Shown piece after piece: positions 45,347-59,200 of a stretch of DNA of 64,000 bases. Source of the DNA: Mariannaea sp. PMI_226. Lineage: Eukaryota; Ascomycota; Sordariomycetes; Hypocreales; Nectriaceae. Under the pieces are notes generated by a model, which had not been told where the DNA came from, did not search any database, and saw only the letters and a program-made list of their open reading frames with translations. The first letter of the stretch is position 1; each line of letters opens with the position of its first letter. Position numbers and translations under genes: made by a program. Where the stretch lies: assembly GCA_024336345.1 (NCBI GenBank), contig JANFOG010000006.1:1488001-1552000 (forward strand), read 5' to 3'.

Positions 45347-46529
45347 GTGACAGTGTTGTCAAGCTCCTTGCATGAGCCAACGAGCACTTCATGTTTGGAA
45401 ACTTTTAAGAGAGTCTTTGCACATTGCTGGCGACGCAGAAATACAGCCTTGTAATATTTGATAGTTATTATATACTTCTATTGCTTATATCAACCGCTTG
45501 ATTCTAGATAATTAGACAGAATGCAGTCGCTCCCTGACTGAGAGTAACGTGTAGAGCAATTGAGGCATGTTAGATACGCCCATTCAAACTTATTACAAAG
45601 ATAAAGGTGAGGCTCGAAGCTATCAGCACGAGAAGGCCGACTGGTGGTAATGGAATGGAAGCTTTTCGCGACTGTCGTGTAAGCAACCTGCAACCACTTG
45701 CCAGGCTCTGATCACCTGGCTCACCTCCCTAAGTAGATCACCTCTAGCTCAGGTTAAAGCAGCGACAGCTTAGGTTCCACACCAGAAACGGATTTGGATA
45801 CAGTACTTTGTAGTAAGATTTGTCGGGGGGTAACTATTGGGGTACGGTATGTACTAAACTCCCTCCAGCACCCCTGTAAACTTGACCCTCATCATCACGC
45901 ACCCTCCCAGCTTGAACTCGCCAAACTGGAACCGAACTCCGAACCACATCAAACCCCCCCTCCTCTCCTGGACATCTTTACTCCTTGCGTGCTGCCGTGC
46001 TCTTTCAACTCCAACAAACGTCGCAACTAGCAACTGGTCACCGCCTGCTTATTCCGCTCATTTTTTGGACAGATATTAGGGCTTTGTCCATTTTCTCTTC
46101 GTCTCCTCATCTCTGGTCCTCGACCCTCCCTCTCCGCCCTCTGCCCTCCACATCTTCCAGGTACCGACCACTCAGCGCGCGGGAGCAACTTCGCTCCAAC
46201 ATCACACCCTCGCCCACCTTCGATCGAACCAGGTTTCAAGTTTGAACCACCACCCGTTCTTTGACACGACTTCGACCCCTCCCCCGGACTCTTTCCTCAC
46301 GCAGCTCCGGTTCTTCTGCATTTCGCTGATCGTCTTGCTCGCACCCCCCCAATCATGCGAGCGGCCCCAGGCCAGCAATCCGTCGCCTTCACGTGTTTCA
46401 CTTAGCCTACCTCTCCCCTATTACGACTTCTCATTGCCCCCGCCAAAACCACATCCACGGCCACAACGATAGGATACGATTTTTCCAACCCAATACCGCG
46501 GTCACCACCGCGCTGACGTTGCCGTCGCC
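45347..46529. promoter_or_regulatory. Formin upstream region
   Basis: The AT-rich part (45430-45610) next to the lyase fragment carries no recognisable gene. From about 45860 to 46529 the + strand is strongly pyrimidine-rich without codon structure, consistent with the promoter and a long 5' leader of the formin. Confidence 0.5.
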
Positions 46530-49500
46530 ATGTCTTCTGCCGACAAATCAAGGCAGTCTTCGGGCGGCCGCTCCCTATTCTCACGTAGCAAGCATAAAGA
46601 CAAGCGCTACACAGATGACTCCAGATACACCGCCGACGATGCCTCCAGTTACCGATCCTCGCGCCACCATCGCGAGTCCTCCAATGTATCCATAGATCGC
46701 CCCAGCACCCCGGACGGCGGCATCAACACAATGGCAGGGGTAATAACGTCGATTCCATACGATGCCGTTGCTGGTGGCTCCCGCTCTCCGATCCCCGTCG
46801 AGTACTTGCCCAAGGGTGAGCAAGTGCCTGTGCGCCGCGAACCCCTCCCACACCATCTTAATAAAGGAATGGACTTCCATCAATACCCCAGTTTCGATAT
46901 GCCAACTACACCATCTGGTCCTCAATCCCCAGGAAGATCACCAGGCCACACCAACGTCACAATGGCTGCAGGACGACAAGGCCAATACCAACAATGGGGT
47001 CCACGGGGCAGCTCCGTAAACGCCACACAAACCTATTTGAACACCAACGGACGTAGCTCCGCTGATAATCTCAGCCTTTATGCAGGTAAACAAGGCCAAC
47101 ATGACGCTCGAAGCTCACGCTCATCAATCCTCCTAGCACAATCCGGTGCTTCCTCCCAAGGTTCCCATTCACAACAAAGCCATCGCCTAACCAAGTTCCC
47201 CGGATCAGGTAGCCACGATGGATTCCATTTCCCCAAACCCGACGACGACAATGTGGTGGAGCAGATGTTCCTTCAGCTCATGCAGAAGCGAGGATGGCAT
47301 AACCTGCCAGAGCAGGCCCGGAGACAAATGATGGCATATCCGTCCCAGAAGAAGTGGATGCTTCTTCACCAGGACCGACTTACTGAGTGGCAGGGCGAGC
47401 AAAAGCGTAGGCAGAGTGCTCGCCCGAATCAGTATGCGACCCCTGATATCACCACCTATTCTGACGAGGAAGGGACTCCCGAATGGTATGTGCGACGAGT
47501 CATGGAGGACAGACTCGACGCAAAGGGTATGGGAAGTTTGGAGGTCAACCTGCGAACCCAACAGATCGGCTGGGTTAAGAGATTCGTCGAATGTCAGGGC
47601 CAGGTCGCCTTGATGACCTTGCTGCTTAAGATCAACCGCAAGACAGCCCAGGGCCCTGCTGCGCCAGAACCCCCCCGAGGCGACAAAAACCTTGACAGGG
47701 AATACGACATTATCAAGTGTGTCAAAGCTCTTATGAACAACAAGTTTGGTGCCGACGATGCCCTCATCCACCAGAAGGTCATGGTTGCTCTCGCCACTTC
47801 ACTTATCTCACCCCGCCTGACCACGAGAAAGCTCGTCAGCGAAATTCTCACTTTCCTTTGCACCTGGGGTGAAAACGGCGACGGCCATCTCAAGGTTATC
47901 CAGGCACTAGACGAGGTCAAGACATCGGCTGGAGAGAATGGCCGGTTTGACGCATGGATGCGCCTGGTGGAGGTTACAGTCGATGGTCGTGGAAAGATGG
48001 GCAGTCTCGTTGGCGCAAGCGAAGAGCTTAGAACAGGAGGTATTGGTATGGAGAACCTGCTCATGGAATACGCCGTTGCGACGCTCTTCCTTATCAACAT
48101 GATTGTCGACCAGCCTGAGAAGGACCTGCAGTTGCGAATGCATATTCGAGCTCAGTTTACAGCATGTGGAATCAAGCGTGTTTTGCACAAGATGGAGGCT
48201 TTCCAGTATGAGCTTCTAGACAAGCAAATCGAGCGCTTCCGCACCAATGAGGCGATTGACTATGAAGACATGCTCGAGAGGGAAAACAGCAGCATCAAGG
48301 ACAATGTGGAAGGAGATTTGAAGGATCTTACAGACCCGGCGCAGATTGCCGATGCTATTCAACAACGTCTCGTTGGTACCAAAACCCAAGATTACTTCAT
48401 ATCAGCGCTCCAGCATCTGCTGCTTATCCGTGCCAACGATGGCGAAGAGCGCCTCCGCTTGTTCCAGCTTGTCGACTCCATGCTGAGCTATGTTGTCATG
48501 GATCGCAGACTTCCAAACATGGATTTCAAGCAAAGCCTCAACTTCACAGTCCAGAGTCTGCTTGACAAGCTACACACAGACTCTGAGGCCCGCCAAGCTC
48601 AAGATGAGGCTCTTGAATCACGGCAAATCGCTGAAGCAGCCATGGCGGAGCGGGACGAAATGCGAGCAAGACTTGAGCTCGGTGCAGATGGCTTGGTTGC
48701 CAAGATGCAAAAACAACTAGATGAGCAAACTCGTTTCATTGAAGCTCAGAAACGACAAGCTGAAGGACTCAAGGCGGAGTTGGAGAATATACAAACTCTG
48801 CGTGCAAAGGAAGCTCAGCGCAATGAGCTGGAGACTCGAGAATTGTATCTTATGCTTCGAGACGCTCAGGATGTTGCCGCCTCAAAGGCAGCCAAGGGCA
48901 ATGTCAAGCCTGGTTCTACGGAGGATCCAACCCGGATGCAGGGCATTCTGGACAGAGAGCGCCTTATGGAACGCCTTCAGATGCAGATTGAGCGACAGAA
49001 GACACAGTACAAACTCGAGGGTCGCGTCTGGGGAGACGCTGTCGGCCCCTCAGATCGGCTTAGGGCCCTTCGTGAGGAGATGGAAGGAGATCGTCCCAAC
49101 ACGCCTCCAGGAGGCGGAACCCCTCCTCATGACTTTTCTAATAGTGTTCTGGGCAGCATTCACCGATCGACTAAGATCCCCCGTAAGCCAATTAAGCGTC
49201 ATGCAGAGGATGGTGAACCAATTGACGAAGATGACATGGAGGGTGAAGAGCCTATCATCTACGAGAAACCAAGAATTATTGAGATGAAGCGACCAATGAT
49301 CGACCCAAGACAACAGGCCGGGTTACTTGGAGAGATTGGATCCAGAGTCAAGAAATACGATGCCAGCGACTCCGAGGATGGCGAAACCACCACTGGCCCA
49401 TCGCACCCAAGTATTGAATCACCCATCACACCCCCTGGAGATGGCGAAGCTCCCAAGATTCAGATTACTGGCACAGGACCGCCGCCGCCACCGCCTCCAC

Positions 49501-51706
49501 CACCACCTCCACTTCCGGGCAGCTTGCCCGGCGCTCCTCCTCCTCCCCCCCCTCCTCCTCCTCCTCCTCCTCCGCTCCCTGGCTCACTGCCTGGAGCTCC
49601 TCCTCCACCGCCGCCTCCACCCCCCTTGCCCGGTATGCTCTCTGCTGGTGGCGGAGCTCCGCCACCTCCTCCACCACCCCTACCAGGTGCTGGAGGAATG
49701 CCGCCGCCCCCTCCCCCTCTACCTGGTGCCAAAACTGGTCACTTCTTGCCTCAGCAGACCTTTACGGCTACCCCGGGTATCGGTTTACCCGTTGTTCGAC
49801 CTAAGAAGAAGCTCAAGGCCTTGCATTGGGACAAGGTGGATAGCCCTGAAACGAGTCACTGGGCGGCTCATACCCCGTCGGCTGAGGATCGTGAGGAGAA
49901 GTACCAAGAGCTTAGTCGCAAGGGTATTCTAGACGAGGTCGAGAAGCTGTTCATGGCTAAGGAGATCAAGAAGCTTGGCGTGGGAAGCGGCTCTAAGAAG
50001 GATGACAAGAAACAGATCATTTCTTCCGACTTGCGAAAGGCTTATGGTGAGCATCGTATTCTTTCCTACTCAATTGACAGTGCTAACATTCCTCAGAAAT
50101 CGCCTTCGCCAAATTTTCACAGCATTCTGTTGAGAAGGTTGTACAGATGATTATCCACTGCGACGTGGACGTGTTAGATAACCCTGTGGTCATGGACTTT
50201 TTGCAGAAAGACGACTTGTGCAATATTCCAGATAACACTGCCAAGCAGATGGCACCATACAGTCAAGACTGGACCGGGCCAGAGGCCAACAGGCAAAACC
50301 GAGAGCAGGATCCCGAAGAACTTACGCGGCAAGATCAGATCTATCTTTTCACTGCCTTCGAGTTACATCATTATTGGAAGAGCCGAATGAGGGCATTGTC
50401 GCTGACCAGAAGCTTTGAAGTCGAGTACGATGAGATTGGCGAAAAGATTCGACAAGTTGTGACAGTTTCTGAATCTCTTCGGGATTCCGTATCACTCATG
50501 AACGTTCTTGGTCTTATTTTGGATATTGGTAACTACATGAACGACGCCAACAAGCAGGCCCGTGGTTTCAAGCTTAGCTCTCTGGCAAGATTGGGCATGG
50601 TCAAGGACGACAAGAACGAGTCGACACTCGCAGATCTTGTGGAGCGTATTGTTCGAAACCAGTACCCAGAATGGGAAGGCTTCTCAGATGATATTGGAGG
50701 TGTCTTGACAGTGCAAAAGATCAACATTGAGCAGCTTCAAGCCGACGCAAGGAAGTACATTGACAATATCAAGAACGTCCAAATGTCACTGGACTCTGGA
50801 AACTTGAGCGATCCGAAGAAATTCCACCCCCAGGATCGCGTCAGCCAGATTGTTCAACGATGTATGAAGGATTCCAGAAGGAAGGCTGAGCAGATGGAGC
50901 TATACCTGGACGAGATGATGAAGACATACAAGGATATCATGGTTTTCTATGGTGAAGATCCTACAGACGAGAATGCCCGCAGAGACTTCTTCGCCAAGTT
51001 GGCTCTGTTCTTGGGAGAGTGGAAGAAGTCGAGAGAGAAGAATGTCATGGTGGAAGAGACAAGGAGGCGTAACGAAGCCTCAATGAAGCGAAAACATCAG
51101 CAGCTAAAGCTTGCCAACGCCATGTCCGAGACCACCCCAACATCCCCTTCAAATACCGGTGCCATGGATTCGCTGCTGGAGAAGCTGCGTGCGGCCGCGC
51201 CGCAGGCTCGGGACCAGAGAGACCGACGCCGCCGTGCGCGCCTCAAGGACCGACACCAGGTTCGTGTTGCGTCAGGACAGAAGATTCCAGAGCCCGACGA
51301 GATCCCAGAGGTCGAGGTATCGTTGAGAAAGGAGCCTACAATCGACGAAGACGGGCATGCCCTCAGCCCAGGCCTCTCCTCACCCCGAGAAGGTGGGGAC
51401 GATGTTGCAGACCGAGCCGCTGCTCTGTTGCAAGGTATGCGTGGAGGTGATGGAGCCGATGAGAACGACCTAGAGAAGAGAGAGAGCCTGCGAAAGGCCC
51501 GAAGGCAAACAGCGGAGGAGGAGCGACGATTACGAAGAAGAAGACGAGAAAAGGCCCAAACAGGTCTCTCGGATGATGTCAAGGAAGAACCCAGGGACGA
51601 GACCAGAGAGGATGCTAGGTCAGAAGGAGGTGCTCCTTCGGGAGATGGTGCAGCAACGCCAACAACGGCGTCCATGAGCGGCGCCCCTGCAGAGGAGGAG
51701 AATTAA
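46530..51706 (+). CDS. sepA: Diaphanous-related formin, SepA/Bni1 type
   Basis: Two exons: join(46530..50046,50097..51706), 1708 aa. The 50-nt intron (GTGAGC..CCTCAG, branch GCTAAC) splits a Glu codon inside FH2. Layout: a Ser-rich N-terminus; the GTPase-binding/FH3 regulatory domain (about 235-670, with FLQLMQKRGWHNLP and KRFVECQGQVALMTLL); a coiled coil (about 690-830); an FH1 region (about 984-1070) of proline runs separated by LPGSLPGAP spacers that bind profilin; the FH2 actin-nucleating domain (about 1090-1490, starting KKKLKALHWDKV); and a DAD autoinhibitory motif at about 1527 (GAMDSLLEKLRAAAP followed by a basic RDRRRRARLK). Formins of this class, activated by Rho GTPases, build actin cables and the septal ring for tip growth and septation (family knowledge). 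It is complete. Confidence 0.96.
49480..49735 (+). repeat. FH1 proline-codon repeat tract
   Basis: Low-complexity CCN/CCT tract within the formin, encoding runs of 5-13 prolines. Two LPGSLPGAP-containing blocks are near copies of each other, so the tract has grown by tandem duplication and is likely length-variable between strains. Confidence 0.8.
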
Positions 51707-52337
51707 GAATAAGAAAGGAAGGGTTTTTCAGGTCTGGTTGGGAAATGCATAGCACTCGGTGTTGGGCTTGAAAAGATGGAATCGGGGGCAAAACATGCCC
51801 ATACATACTCGCATACGCCGTACGTAATGTCTACTTACAGCAGCATAAAGGCACGGGAAGAGGCATAGAAAAGAGGTTTTATGAGAGGGAGACAAAGCTG
51901 GGTTGGGAGAAATCTTTTCGAGAACTAGAACAAGCAAGCTGCAAGCGGGTTTGGAAGTCCTACATGGGTCGTTCTTTTTGTTTCTTCTTTGTTTTTTTAT
52001 TGTAGGACTTGGGCATCATATATCACTGTAATAATGCTTAGGTCCGGGAAAAATAGTTTATCCCACCTGGTATTGTACCTGAACAGCAAAATGAGGACTT
52101 TCACTTCCGCGGCAAAGTAGTAGGCTTGATAAAAAAAAATTCTATTAAAATCCCCATTGTCCTATTTTTATTCATTGTAGAAGAATATCACAGAAGTTTC
52201 ACTCGCTGTCCTCCGAAACGCTTCCCGACTGTTTTTATTTAAGACAAAAAGGGGAAGAAAAAAAGCATTGGATATCAAAACTCATAAATCATATTTATCC
52301 ACGCCACAACCTAGCCCCTTCTTATTGGCACTTCACC
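51707..52337. other. Convergent 3' region of the formin and SNRNP27
   Basis: 3' UTR sequences with T-rich and A-rich stretches (51970-52000, 52130-52175). No gene is supported. Confidence 0.45.
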
Positions 52338-53224
52338 TCACCGAGATGGACTCAGAGGCCGGTTAAATCCACCCTGTCGGTTCATGTACTGGCGATACTC
52401 GGACTTCTTCTCCTTTCGGACCGCTCCGACGTTATTGCCGACAACCTTTTTGTTCTTTGTGGTTCCGAACCCGCCGAATCCCATCATAGCTTGCATTGCG
52501 GCCATGTCGTCATCCACTTCAGGTTCCTCCCCGTCCGACATGTCGTCGTCGAAGTCCTTGACTTTGGTATTCTTGTCATGGTTGTCATAGGAATCATCAT
52601 GGCCGTCGTTGTCGTCGTCATCCCGGCGTCGTGGGCGCGGAGAGCGTTCGTCACGGGATGAGATGTCAAAAGACATATGAGGAGCAGACTTCTTATTGCC
52701 GTCGGGCTTGGACCGCGTGGGTAGTCTTGTATGGGGGGGAGGACTGCGCGAGGAGCGGTTTGGTGGTGAGGCCGACCGACGATAGTTTCCTAAAGTATTC
52801 TGTCAGATACTTCATTTCAAGTTAAGAGAGAGAGAAAGGAGGTGGGGGAAGGGAGCTTGGAAGTCAAACCTCTTCTGCCTCTGTTGTCCCTATCATCATC
52901 TTGGCGGAATCGAGGCGCATCTTCATCATCACCACGACGCCTATCTCTCCTATCTCGGTCGTCAAAGTGTCGCGGGCCATCTCGTCGATCACGGTGCCTC
53001 ATCCTGTCCCCATCTCGATCTCGATGCCTCCTATCTGGCGAGCGTGATCGTTCCTGAGGGCCTCCTCTACCACGGTCGCGTGAGCGAGAGCGGTGCCCTC
53101 GTCGATCCGAGCCCCGATCGCGGTCCCTATCCCTATCGTGGTCACGGCGTCGATCTCTTCGGTTGTCCGACTCATCCCACATCTGCCGGCTATCTGGCCG
53201 GTTGCGACGTCGGGAGTCGCCCAT
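52338..53224 (-). CDS. SNRNP27: U4/U6.U5 tri-snRNP 27-kDa protein (SNRNP27)
   Basis: Two exons: complement(join(52338..52789,52870..53224)), 268 aa. The 80-nt intron (GTTTGA..CTTTAG) splits a Gly codon. The N-terminal 180 residues are an RS/RD/RE-rich domain of alternating Arg and Asp/Ser, typical of splicing factors. The C-terminal 60 residues form the family domain: MMGFGGFGTTKNKKVVGNNV followed by YRQYMNRQGGFNRPLSPSR, closely matching the human 27K protein's end. This protein is part of the tri-snRNP and the precatalytic spliceosome (family knowledge). It is divergent from glucosidase I, with 395 bp between start codons. Confidence 0.93.
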
Positions 53225-53619
53225 TGTTTTTTTCTAGTTATTCTGATTATTATGCAAAGTTGAAAGGCTGGGGAGCATCAAGTGTTTGGCTTGAAGTATG
53301 ATGTCGATGGAGAAGAGGCTGAGAAAATAAAATAGTGGGTCAGATAATAAGGTGGCGGTGGCTAGTGTTGATAACATGAGATCATTGGCCAAAAGCTTCC
53401 ACATGCTGGTAGCTCCAGGGACCTGGAGCTTCAGCCTTGTCCATATCATCAGCGTCCCCGTCTTCAAACGTGTTCACTGCGTTGCAGCCGGGAAGAACAA
53501 AACGCACCCCCAATGTTCACTTTAATTTCACTGTAAAGAAAATTCTTTGAGCTTGATTTGGATTTACGATAGAAACAGCCACGTCTTTTTTGCATTTCGT
53601 CTTTCTTACCCCGCCAGTC
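53225..53619. promoter_or_regulatory. Divergent promoter of SNRNP27 and glucosidase I
   Basis: A 395-bp shared upstream region. I see no distinct motif beyond T-rich stretches next to each start. Confidence 0.4.
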
Positions 53620-56215
53620 ATGGCAAAGCTGGCACAATGCGTGGTTGCCGCCATGCTCGCCCTGGGCGCCTCGGCCACTCAAGATACGAATGCTGCCTCG
53701 GTTCTCACTGCTGAGTTTGGGCGCCAAAACAACCAATCCCTCTTTTGGGGCCCTTACAAGCCAAACCTGTACTTCGGAGTTCAGCCACGAACCCCCAATG
53801 CCCTGTCAACGGGCTTAATGTGGGGGAAGGTGAACTCCTATGAAGATATTCAACAGGGTGGGTACCTGCATGTCGGACCGAGTTTATAGTGTACACAAGC
53901 TGATATTATTACTTTTAAAGGGTTCCGGTACACTTGCGAGCAGGGCGAGGACATTCACGGGTATGGATGGGACGAGTATGATGCACGTACTGGCGGTGTT
54001 CAGACAATTCATGATGAGGGGAACAACGTCGACATAACGACTTCCTTTGTCAAGTTCCCCGGTGGAAGCCATGGAGGCAGTTGGGCAGCCCGCATTAAAG
54101 GCGAAATCCGAAGCGATGCTCCCAAGGACTCGAAGACGATGTTGTTCTACTACATTGCTCAAGAGGGAGAAGGCGAGCTGGGGACTGACGGCGCAGGATC
54201 ACCCGCTGGATTTGAAGGGGACGTGACGTTCAAGGGAAATTCCAAGGCGCTAGGTGATTACACAATTCTTGTCACAAAGGGCACTGGAGATCATCCAGCA
54301 ACCAACCACGAGCTCTTCCCACACCGAAAGGGAGAGAACACAGTTGTGCTCAGCGCCAATATCCCCTCTGAGGCTATCTGGCAGGGCAAGAACGTCGTAT
54401 TTAAGCACCTCCAGGATGCTGTTAAGATTGTACAGGAGCAGGCCGAGATGGCAAGCCCTCCTCCCCCATGGCAGGTGTATCGTGTTGCCCACGAACCTGG
54501 CAAGGGTAACGGACACATAATTCAAAAGACATTCGAAGGGTCGTTTGAGTTTGATGTCATATTCTCATCTGCGTCGGCCGGAAGACTGCTCGGGTCCGAA
54601 GATGTAACGCAGGGACTCCAGCAGACGTCTGAATTCTTCAACCAGAGGTTTTCCAACGTCTTCGAGCTCAAGGAGCCCTTCACCGCCGAGAAGTATAAGA
54701 GGCTCGGTAAGAGCATGTTCTCAAACTTGTTGGGTGGTGTAGGATACTTCAGTGGACACCAGGTTATCGACCGATCGTATGCTTCGGAGTACGATGAGGA
54801 GGACGAAGGATTCTGGGCGGGTGCTGCGGAAGCGAGAGCACGAAACATGCAGAAGATGGAAGGACCTTATGAACTCTTCACCAGCGTCCCATCGCGACCT
54901 TTCTTTCCAAGAGGTTTCTTCTGGGACGAAGGTTTCCACCTGCTCCAGATCATGGACTGGGATATTGATCTGACCCTGGACATCATTAGCAGTTGGTATA
55001 ATACAATGGATGATGATGGCTGGATTCCTCGAGAGCAGATTCTCGGTGCTGAGGCCCGGAGCAAGGTGCCGGCAGAATTTCAGGTGCAGTACCCACACTA
55101 CGCCAACCCTCCTACCCCTTTCCTCGTCATTGAGAGCTTCATGGAACGTTTGCGCGCCGCCAACGGCAGCCAGCCTGCCGCTAAGGAGCAGCTCTCAGCT
55201 GACATGCCTCTTCATTCCGCGCACCTCGACAACATTGAACTCGGCGAGAACTATCTGCGAAAGATCTACCCGCTCCTCCGCCGGCAATACGACTGGTTCC
55301 GCAAGACCCAACGTGGTGACATCAAATCATACGAGCGTGAAGCATTCTCGAAAAAGGAGGCGTTCCGCTGGAAAGGCCGGACTGAGACTCACGTCCTGAC
55401 CAGTGGCTTGGACGACTATCCACGACCACAACCACCCCACCCGGGTGAGCTGCATGTCGATCTCATGGCTTGGGTTGGCCTCATGGCCAAATCACTTCGA
55501 AACATCGCCGATGCTCTTGGCGACGTTGAAGACATGGTTGAGTACGAGAAGACTCTCACTGCCATTGAGCACAACTTGAACGACCTTCACTGGTCAGAGG
55601 AGCAGGGGTGCTACTGTGATGCGACTGTCGACGAGTACGAGGAGCATAAGCTGGTATGCCACAAGGGTTACATTTCGCTGGCTCCCTTTTTTGTCGGCTT
55701 GATGAAGCCGGATGACCCCAAGCTAGGCAAGCTCTTGGATCTTATTGGTGATGAGGACGAGCTCTTTAGCCCCCACGGAATCCGTAGCTTGAGCAAGAAA
55801 GACGAGATGTATGGAACGGGAGAAAACTATTGGCGAGGTCCCGTGTGGATGCCAATCAACTATATGATTTTATCTCAGCTCCGAGTAGGTGGCCCCCTCA
55901 TTCACTCACCCAACCACCCGCCCCCTGATTTTTACCTTCTCGTTCGATACTGACTTGACACGCGTCTAGAATCTGGCCATCCAGGACGGCCCGCACAAGG
56001 AGAAGGCTCGGGACTTGTTTACTAGGCTCCGAAAAAACCTTGTAGACACGATCTATAAGAGCTGGGAGGACACGGGCTTTGCATGGGAGCAGTACAACCC
56101 CGAGACGGGTGCGGGTCAACGGACTCAGCACTTCACGGGATGGACAAGTTTAGTGGTCAAGGTGATGGCCATGAATTTGCCAAACAATGGGGGCCAAGTG
56201 AAGGACGAGCTGTAA
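53620..56215 (+). CDS. CWH41: Mannosyl-oligosaccharide glucosidase I (GH63)
   Basis: Three exons: join(53620..53857,53921..55884,55970..56215), 815 aa. ATG 53620 gives a short hydrophobic signal (about residues 1-19, VVAAMLALGASA); the frame upstream starts only with TTG. Intron 1 (63 nt) splits a Gly codon, and intron 2 (85 nt) is phase 0. The N-terminal beta domain opens with NQSLFWGPYKPNLYFGVQPR, and the catalytic (alpha/alpha)6 domain contains RPFFPRGFFWDEGFHLLQIM with the catalytic-type Asp/Glu, and ends with GENYWRGPVWMPINYMIL and FTGWTSLVV. The enzyme removes the outermost alpha-1,2 glucose from Glc3Man9GlcNAc2 on new glycoproteins in the ER and affects cell-wall beta-1,6-glucan in yeast (family knowledge). 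No C-terminal retention signal is visible. Confidence 0.96.
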
Positions 56216-59200
56216 ACCAGTCGAACAGTAGCGGCTTGAAAAGTTAGCGACGTCAGAGCTGCATGTTGTATTGTATACACATCACATTCGGAATCTTTGT
56301 TTTTTTCATTTGACCTAATAATGGAACACCGACGAAAAGCCAGTGAGTCAGTACGTGGCAATATGCACAACATGTTGAAAGAAGAAAGAGGATTGAACGT
56401 CCTCTAAGCCATGCCGACAATCATCGGGGGGGTGGTCCCAATGGAATGTCTTGCCAGCCTTGCTGGTGTCCCCTGAGCAACCGGTACGAGCAGTACGGTT
56501 GATTTGATTTGGCGTTGATCCGAACGTCAATCCTAGGTTGTTGCACCGATCTTGAATGCTGGTGTGGCTCATGTCAGGTCACAGAAGTAAACGTTTCAGT
56601 TGATGTCGATCGGTCATTGTCGATGCTCCAATGTTCAGGGATGTTTCTACAGGTGAACAAGGTGCAAAGCAGTCAACAACCTTCTAAGCGGGCTCACTAC
56701 GGCCACATGGCAAGTGGTGCCAGTGACTTGGATAAGGATGACTATGACTGAGCATAGCTGTGTCATGATGATCTGCATACATGTTGATCTTTCCCTATGG
56801 GAGGGTCTCGATTTTCTCGCCTCCCCACAAGTCAATGCCATGACCAGCTAGGAGGAACAAAAAGTACCGAGGTTCGGTTGGCTCATCGAGAATGTCACTG
56901 GCCAGGGAGCCTCTTTCACAGACATGTCGTTCGTGCAGGCTGACGCCAACCCTTCCAAGACCAGCGTGTGCTATTTTGATGCTGGCAACGAGTTCTCGAC
57001 CACTATTGGACGCACTGCTCGGTCACGGCCCTGTGCCCACCCAAGAGGGAACGTTCCCGTGAGACAAGGGGGGAAGGGGGGTCAAGCCGCACATCCTTCC
57101 CGAGAATTGGCCTGTAGATCGTGGGAAAACGAAAACAACCCCAGAAGAAAAAAAAGGGCCAGCATGGGCACTGCTATCAAGATGGCTCAAGACGGTCATA
57201 GCTTCACGGCCCAGATCGGAAAGCTCAAGTGCCGCGAATGTCTGAGGCTGGTCCCTGAGGCAGCCAGTCTGACTCTATTTGGGTGACTGGCGCGCAAACA
57301 AGGCTGACTTGGCCACAACGGCCATGTGGTTCGTGAGGCGTTCTCGTGGTGCCTGGGGGATGTGAGCGACGTGGTTGGACGAAGGAGACGGGCTGTGCAA
57401 GAAGATGACGAGCAGGGTGCAGGGGGAACACCAGATATTGGGAAGATAGTGGGTCGATGGCGCTACAAAACGCCAGTCAGCAGCACACGCGCGCTAAATA
57501 GCCAATAAATAAAGAGTGTTCTATTTTTACGGCGCTTAAAGTAGTGACTAGCTGGTTTGCTCGTTTGACATGGGGGGAGAAAGGGCAAGTGCCAGGGGGA
57601 ACAATCTGTGGCGCGGCCAAAGGTTCACTGGCTTGATCGTGGCGGCCCAGAATGGGGCTGTCGTGTTGGAAAGGGTCCAAACTTGGGAGATAGGTAAGAC
57701 GTAACGTCGCGATTGGCTAGATGGGGAAAAGAATGCAGGTATCTATGCAAGGCTTCGATGACATGATGCCGAGGCAGCGCGTGCTTGAACGAGGTCAAGT
57801 TATGACACTTGGCTACGAGGACAGCCACTTGTAATGTTACTTGCTCACCGGGCGCATGTATGAGGATGTAACTAGGGGAGTGATATTCTCTAAGGCGTTG
57901 ATGATGGTCATGTCAAAGCAGGATAAGGATACACCACCTAGGGGAGTTGGGGGTCAAACAATAGTTCTCCTTCGAGCCAAACCCGAAGGCTTGCAACATG
58001 TTAATTAAACCGGTGTACGAAGTACGGGAGGAATGTGGCCTCATTCAAACATTTGCCGCGAACCAATAGATGCCCGTTCCAACGATCTCGGTGACTCGGT
58101 CAAGGATATTACCCCCCCTTCCCGTCACAAAGATGGGGTGGGTTGAGCATCTGCGTCAGAGAGACAGCTGTGGTATCAGACCGACCGCTTAGGGTGTGAG
58201 AGCGAGCGGGCAGCGGGAGGTCCGTCCGCGCGTTGGTGATTGGAGTCCCAATTACATGGCTCAACCTGTGATGTAAATCTCCCGATCCAATGACATAGGC
58301 AGCTTACAGTACACCACCCCATCCATTTACCAATCCACACATTCATCCCAAGTTTAAGTTTTTTTTCTTTTTCGCGTACTGGGGTCGAGAACGAGATACC
58401 TGTTTGGGACAATCCCCAGGGGAGGGGGGGTTCTCGTTTAACGAATCCCTTTTTTTTTTGTTCTCTTTCATTCCTCTTCAGTTGCTACGTTTCATTGCTT
58501 GGACAGGGAATTGCGCATTTTGGGGGCCATTGATTGATTCAAAAACGAGTAGATTCAGCAAGGATTCATCAAAGGTGCATGGATTGCATACATGCATGTG
58601 CGAAGCAGGGTACTGTGCGATTGTAGGTGGGTAATCTGCACAGATGGCACATGTCGGTATTCTTAGCCCTACCGCAAACAGCCTAACAACTATTTCGGCC
58701 GCTTACTACAGACGAGAAAAAGAAAAGCGACAGAAAGGGAAAGAAACGGTTCGCCAAGTGGATTAGCGAGATACGGCGAGAGCCGCAGGGTCCGGTTGTC
58801 GCTTGAGTGAGCAAGAGTTCGGCGATCGTCAAGTCCGGGACCAGGGGCAGTTTGAACGGAGCATAATCCGGCGGGAAAGTGGTGAGCCGTAGAGGGTGTG
58901 ACGGGCATACACAGCACAGGGCTGATAAGAAAGAAGTACAGCATGATGAGCAATGTATGGGAAGTTGGGTGAGAAGATGATGGGATGTACATGTCGGAGT
59001 AATACCAGGCAGCGGTTGAGGTGGATCTCACGGGGTTGGCCGATGCAGGTTCGTGGAGCAGGGCATTCTGATGACTCCGAGGCAGTATCATGATGAATGG
59101 GGATGAATTCATACGAAATTCAGAATCAGACTAGCTAGGGAGAACCAAAATCAACGGGAAAACTAAAGTATCTACTTACATGTACCTTGTTGGTGAACTA

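Noticed and set aside
58690..59112. 140-aa frame on the minus strand
   Set aside because: Overlaps no conserved motif, contains a loose hydrophobic patch only, and lies in a gene-poor region; insufficient support.
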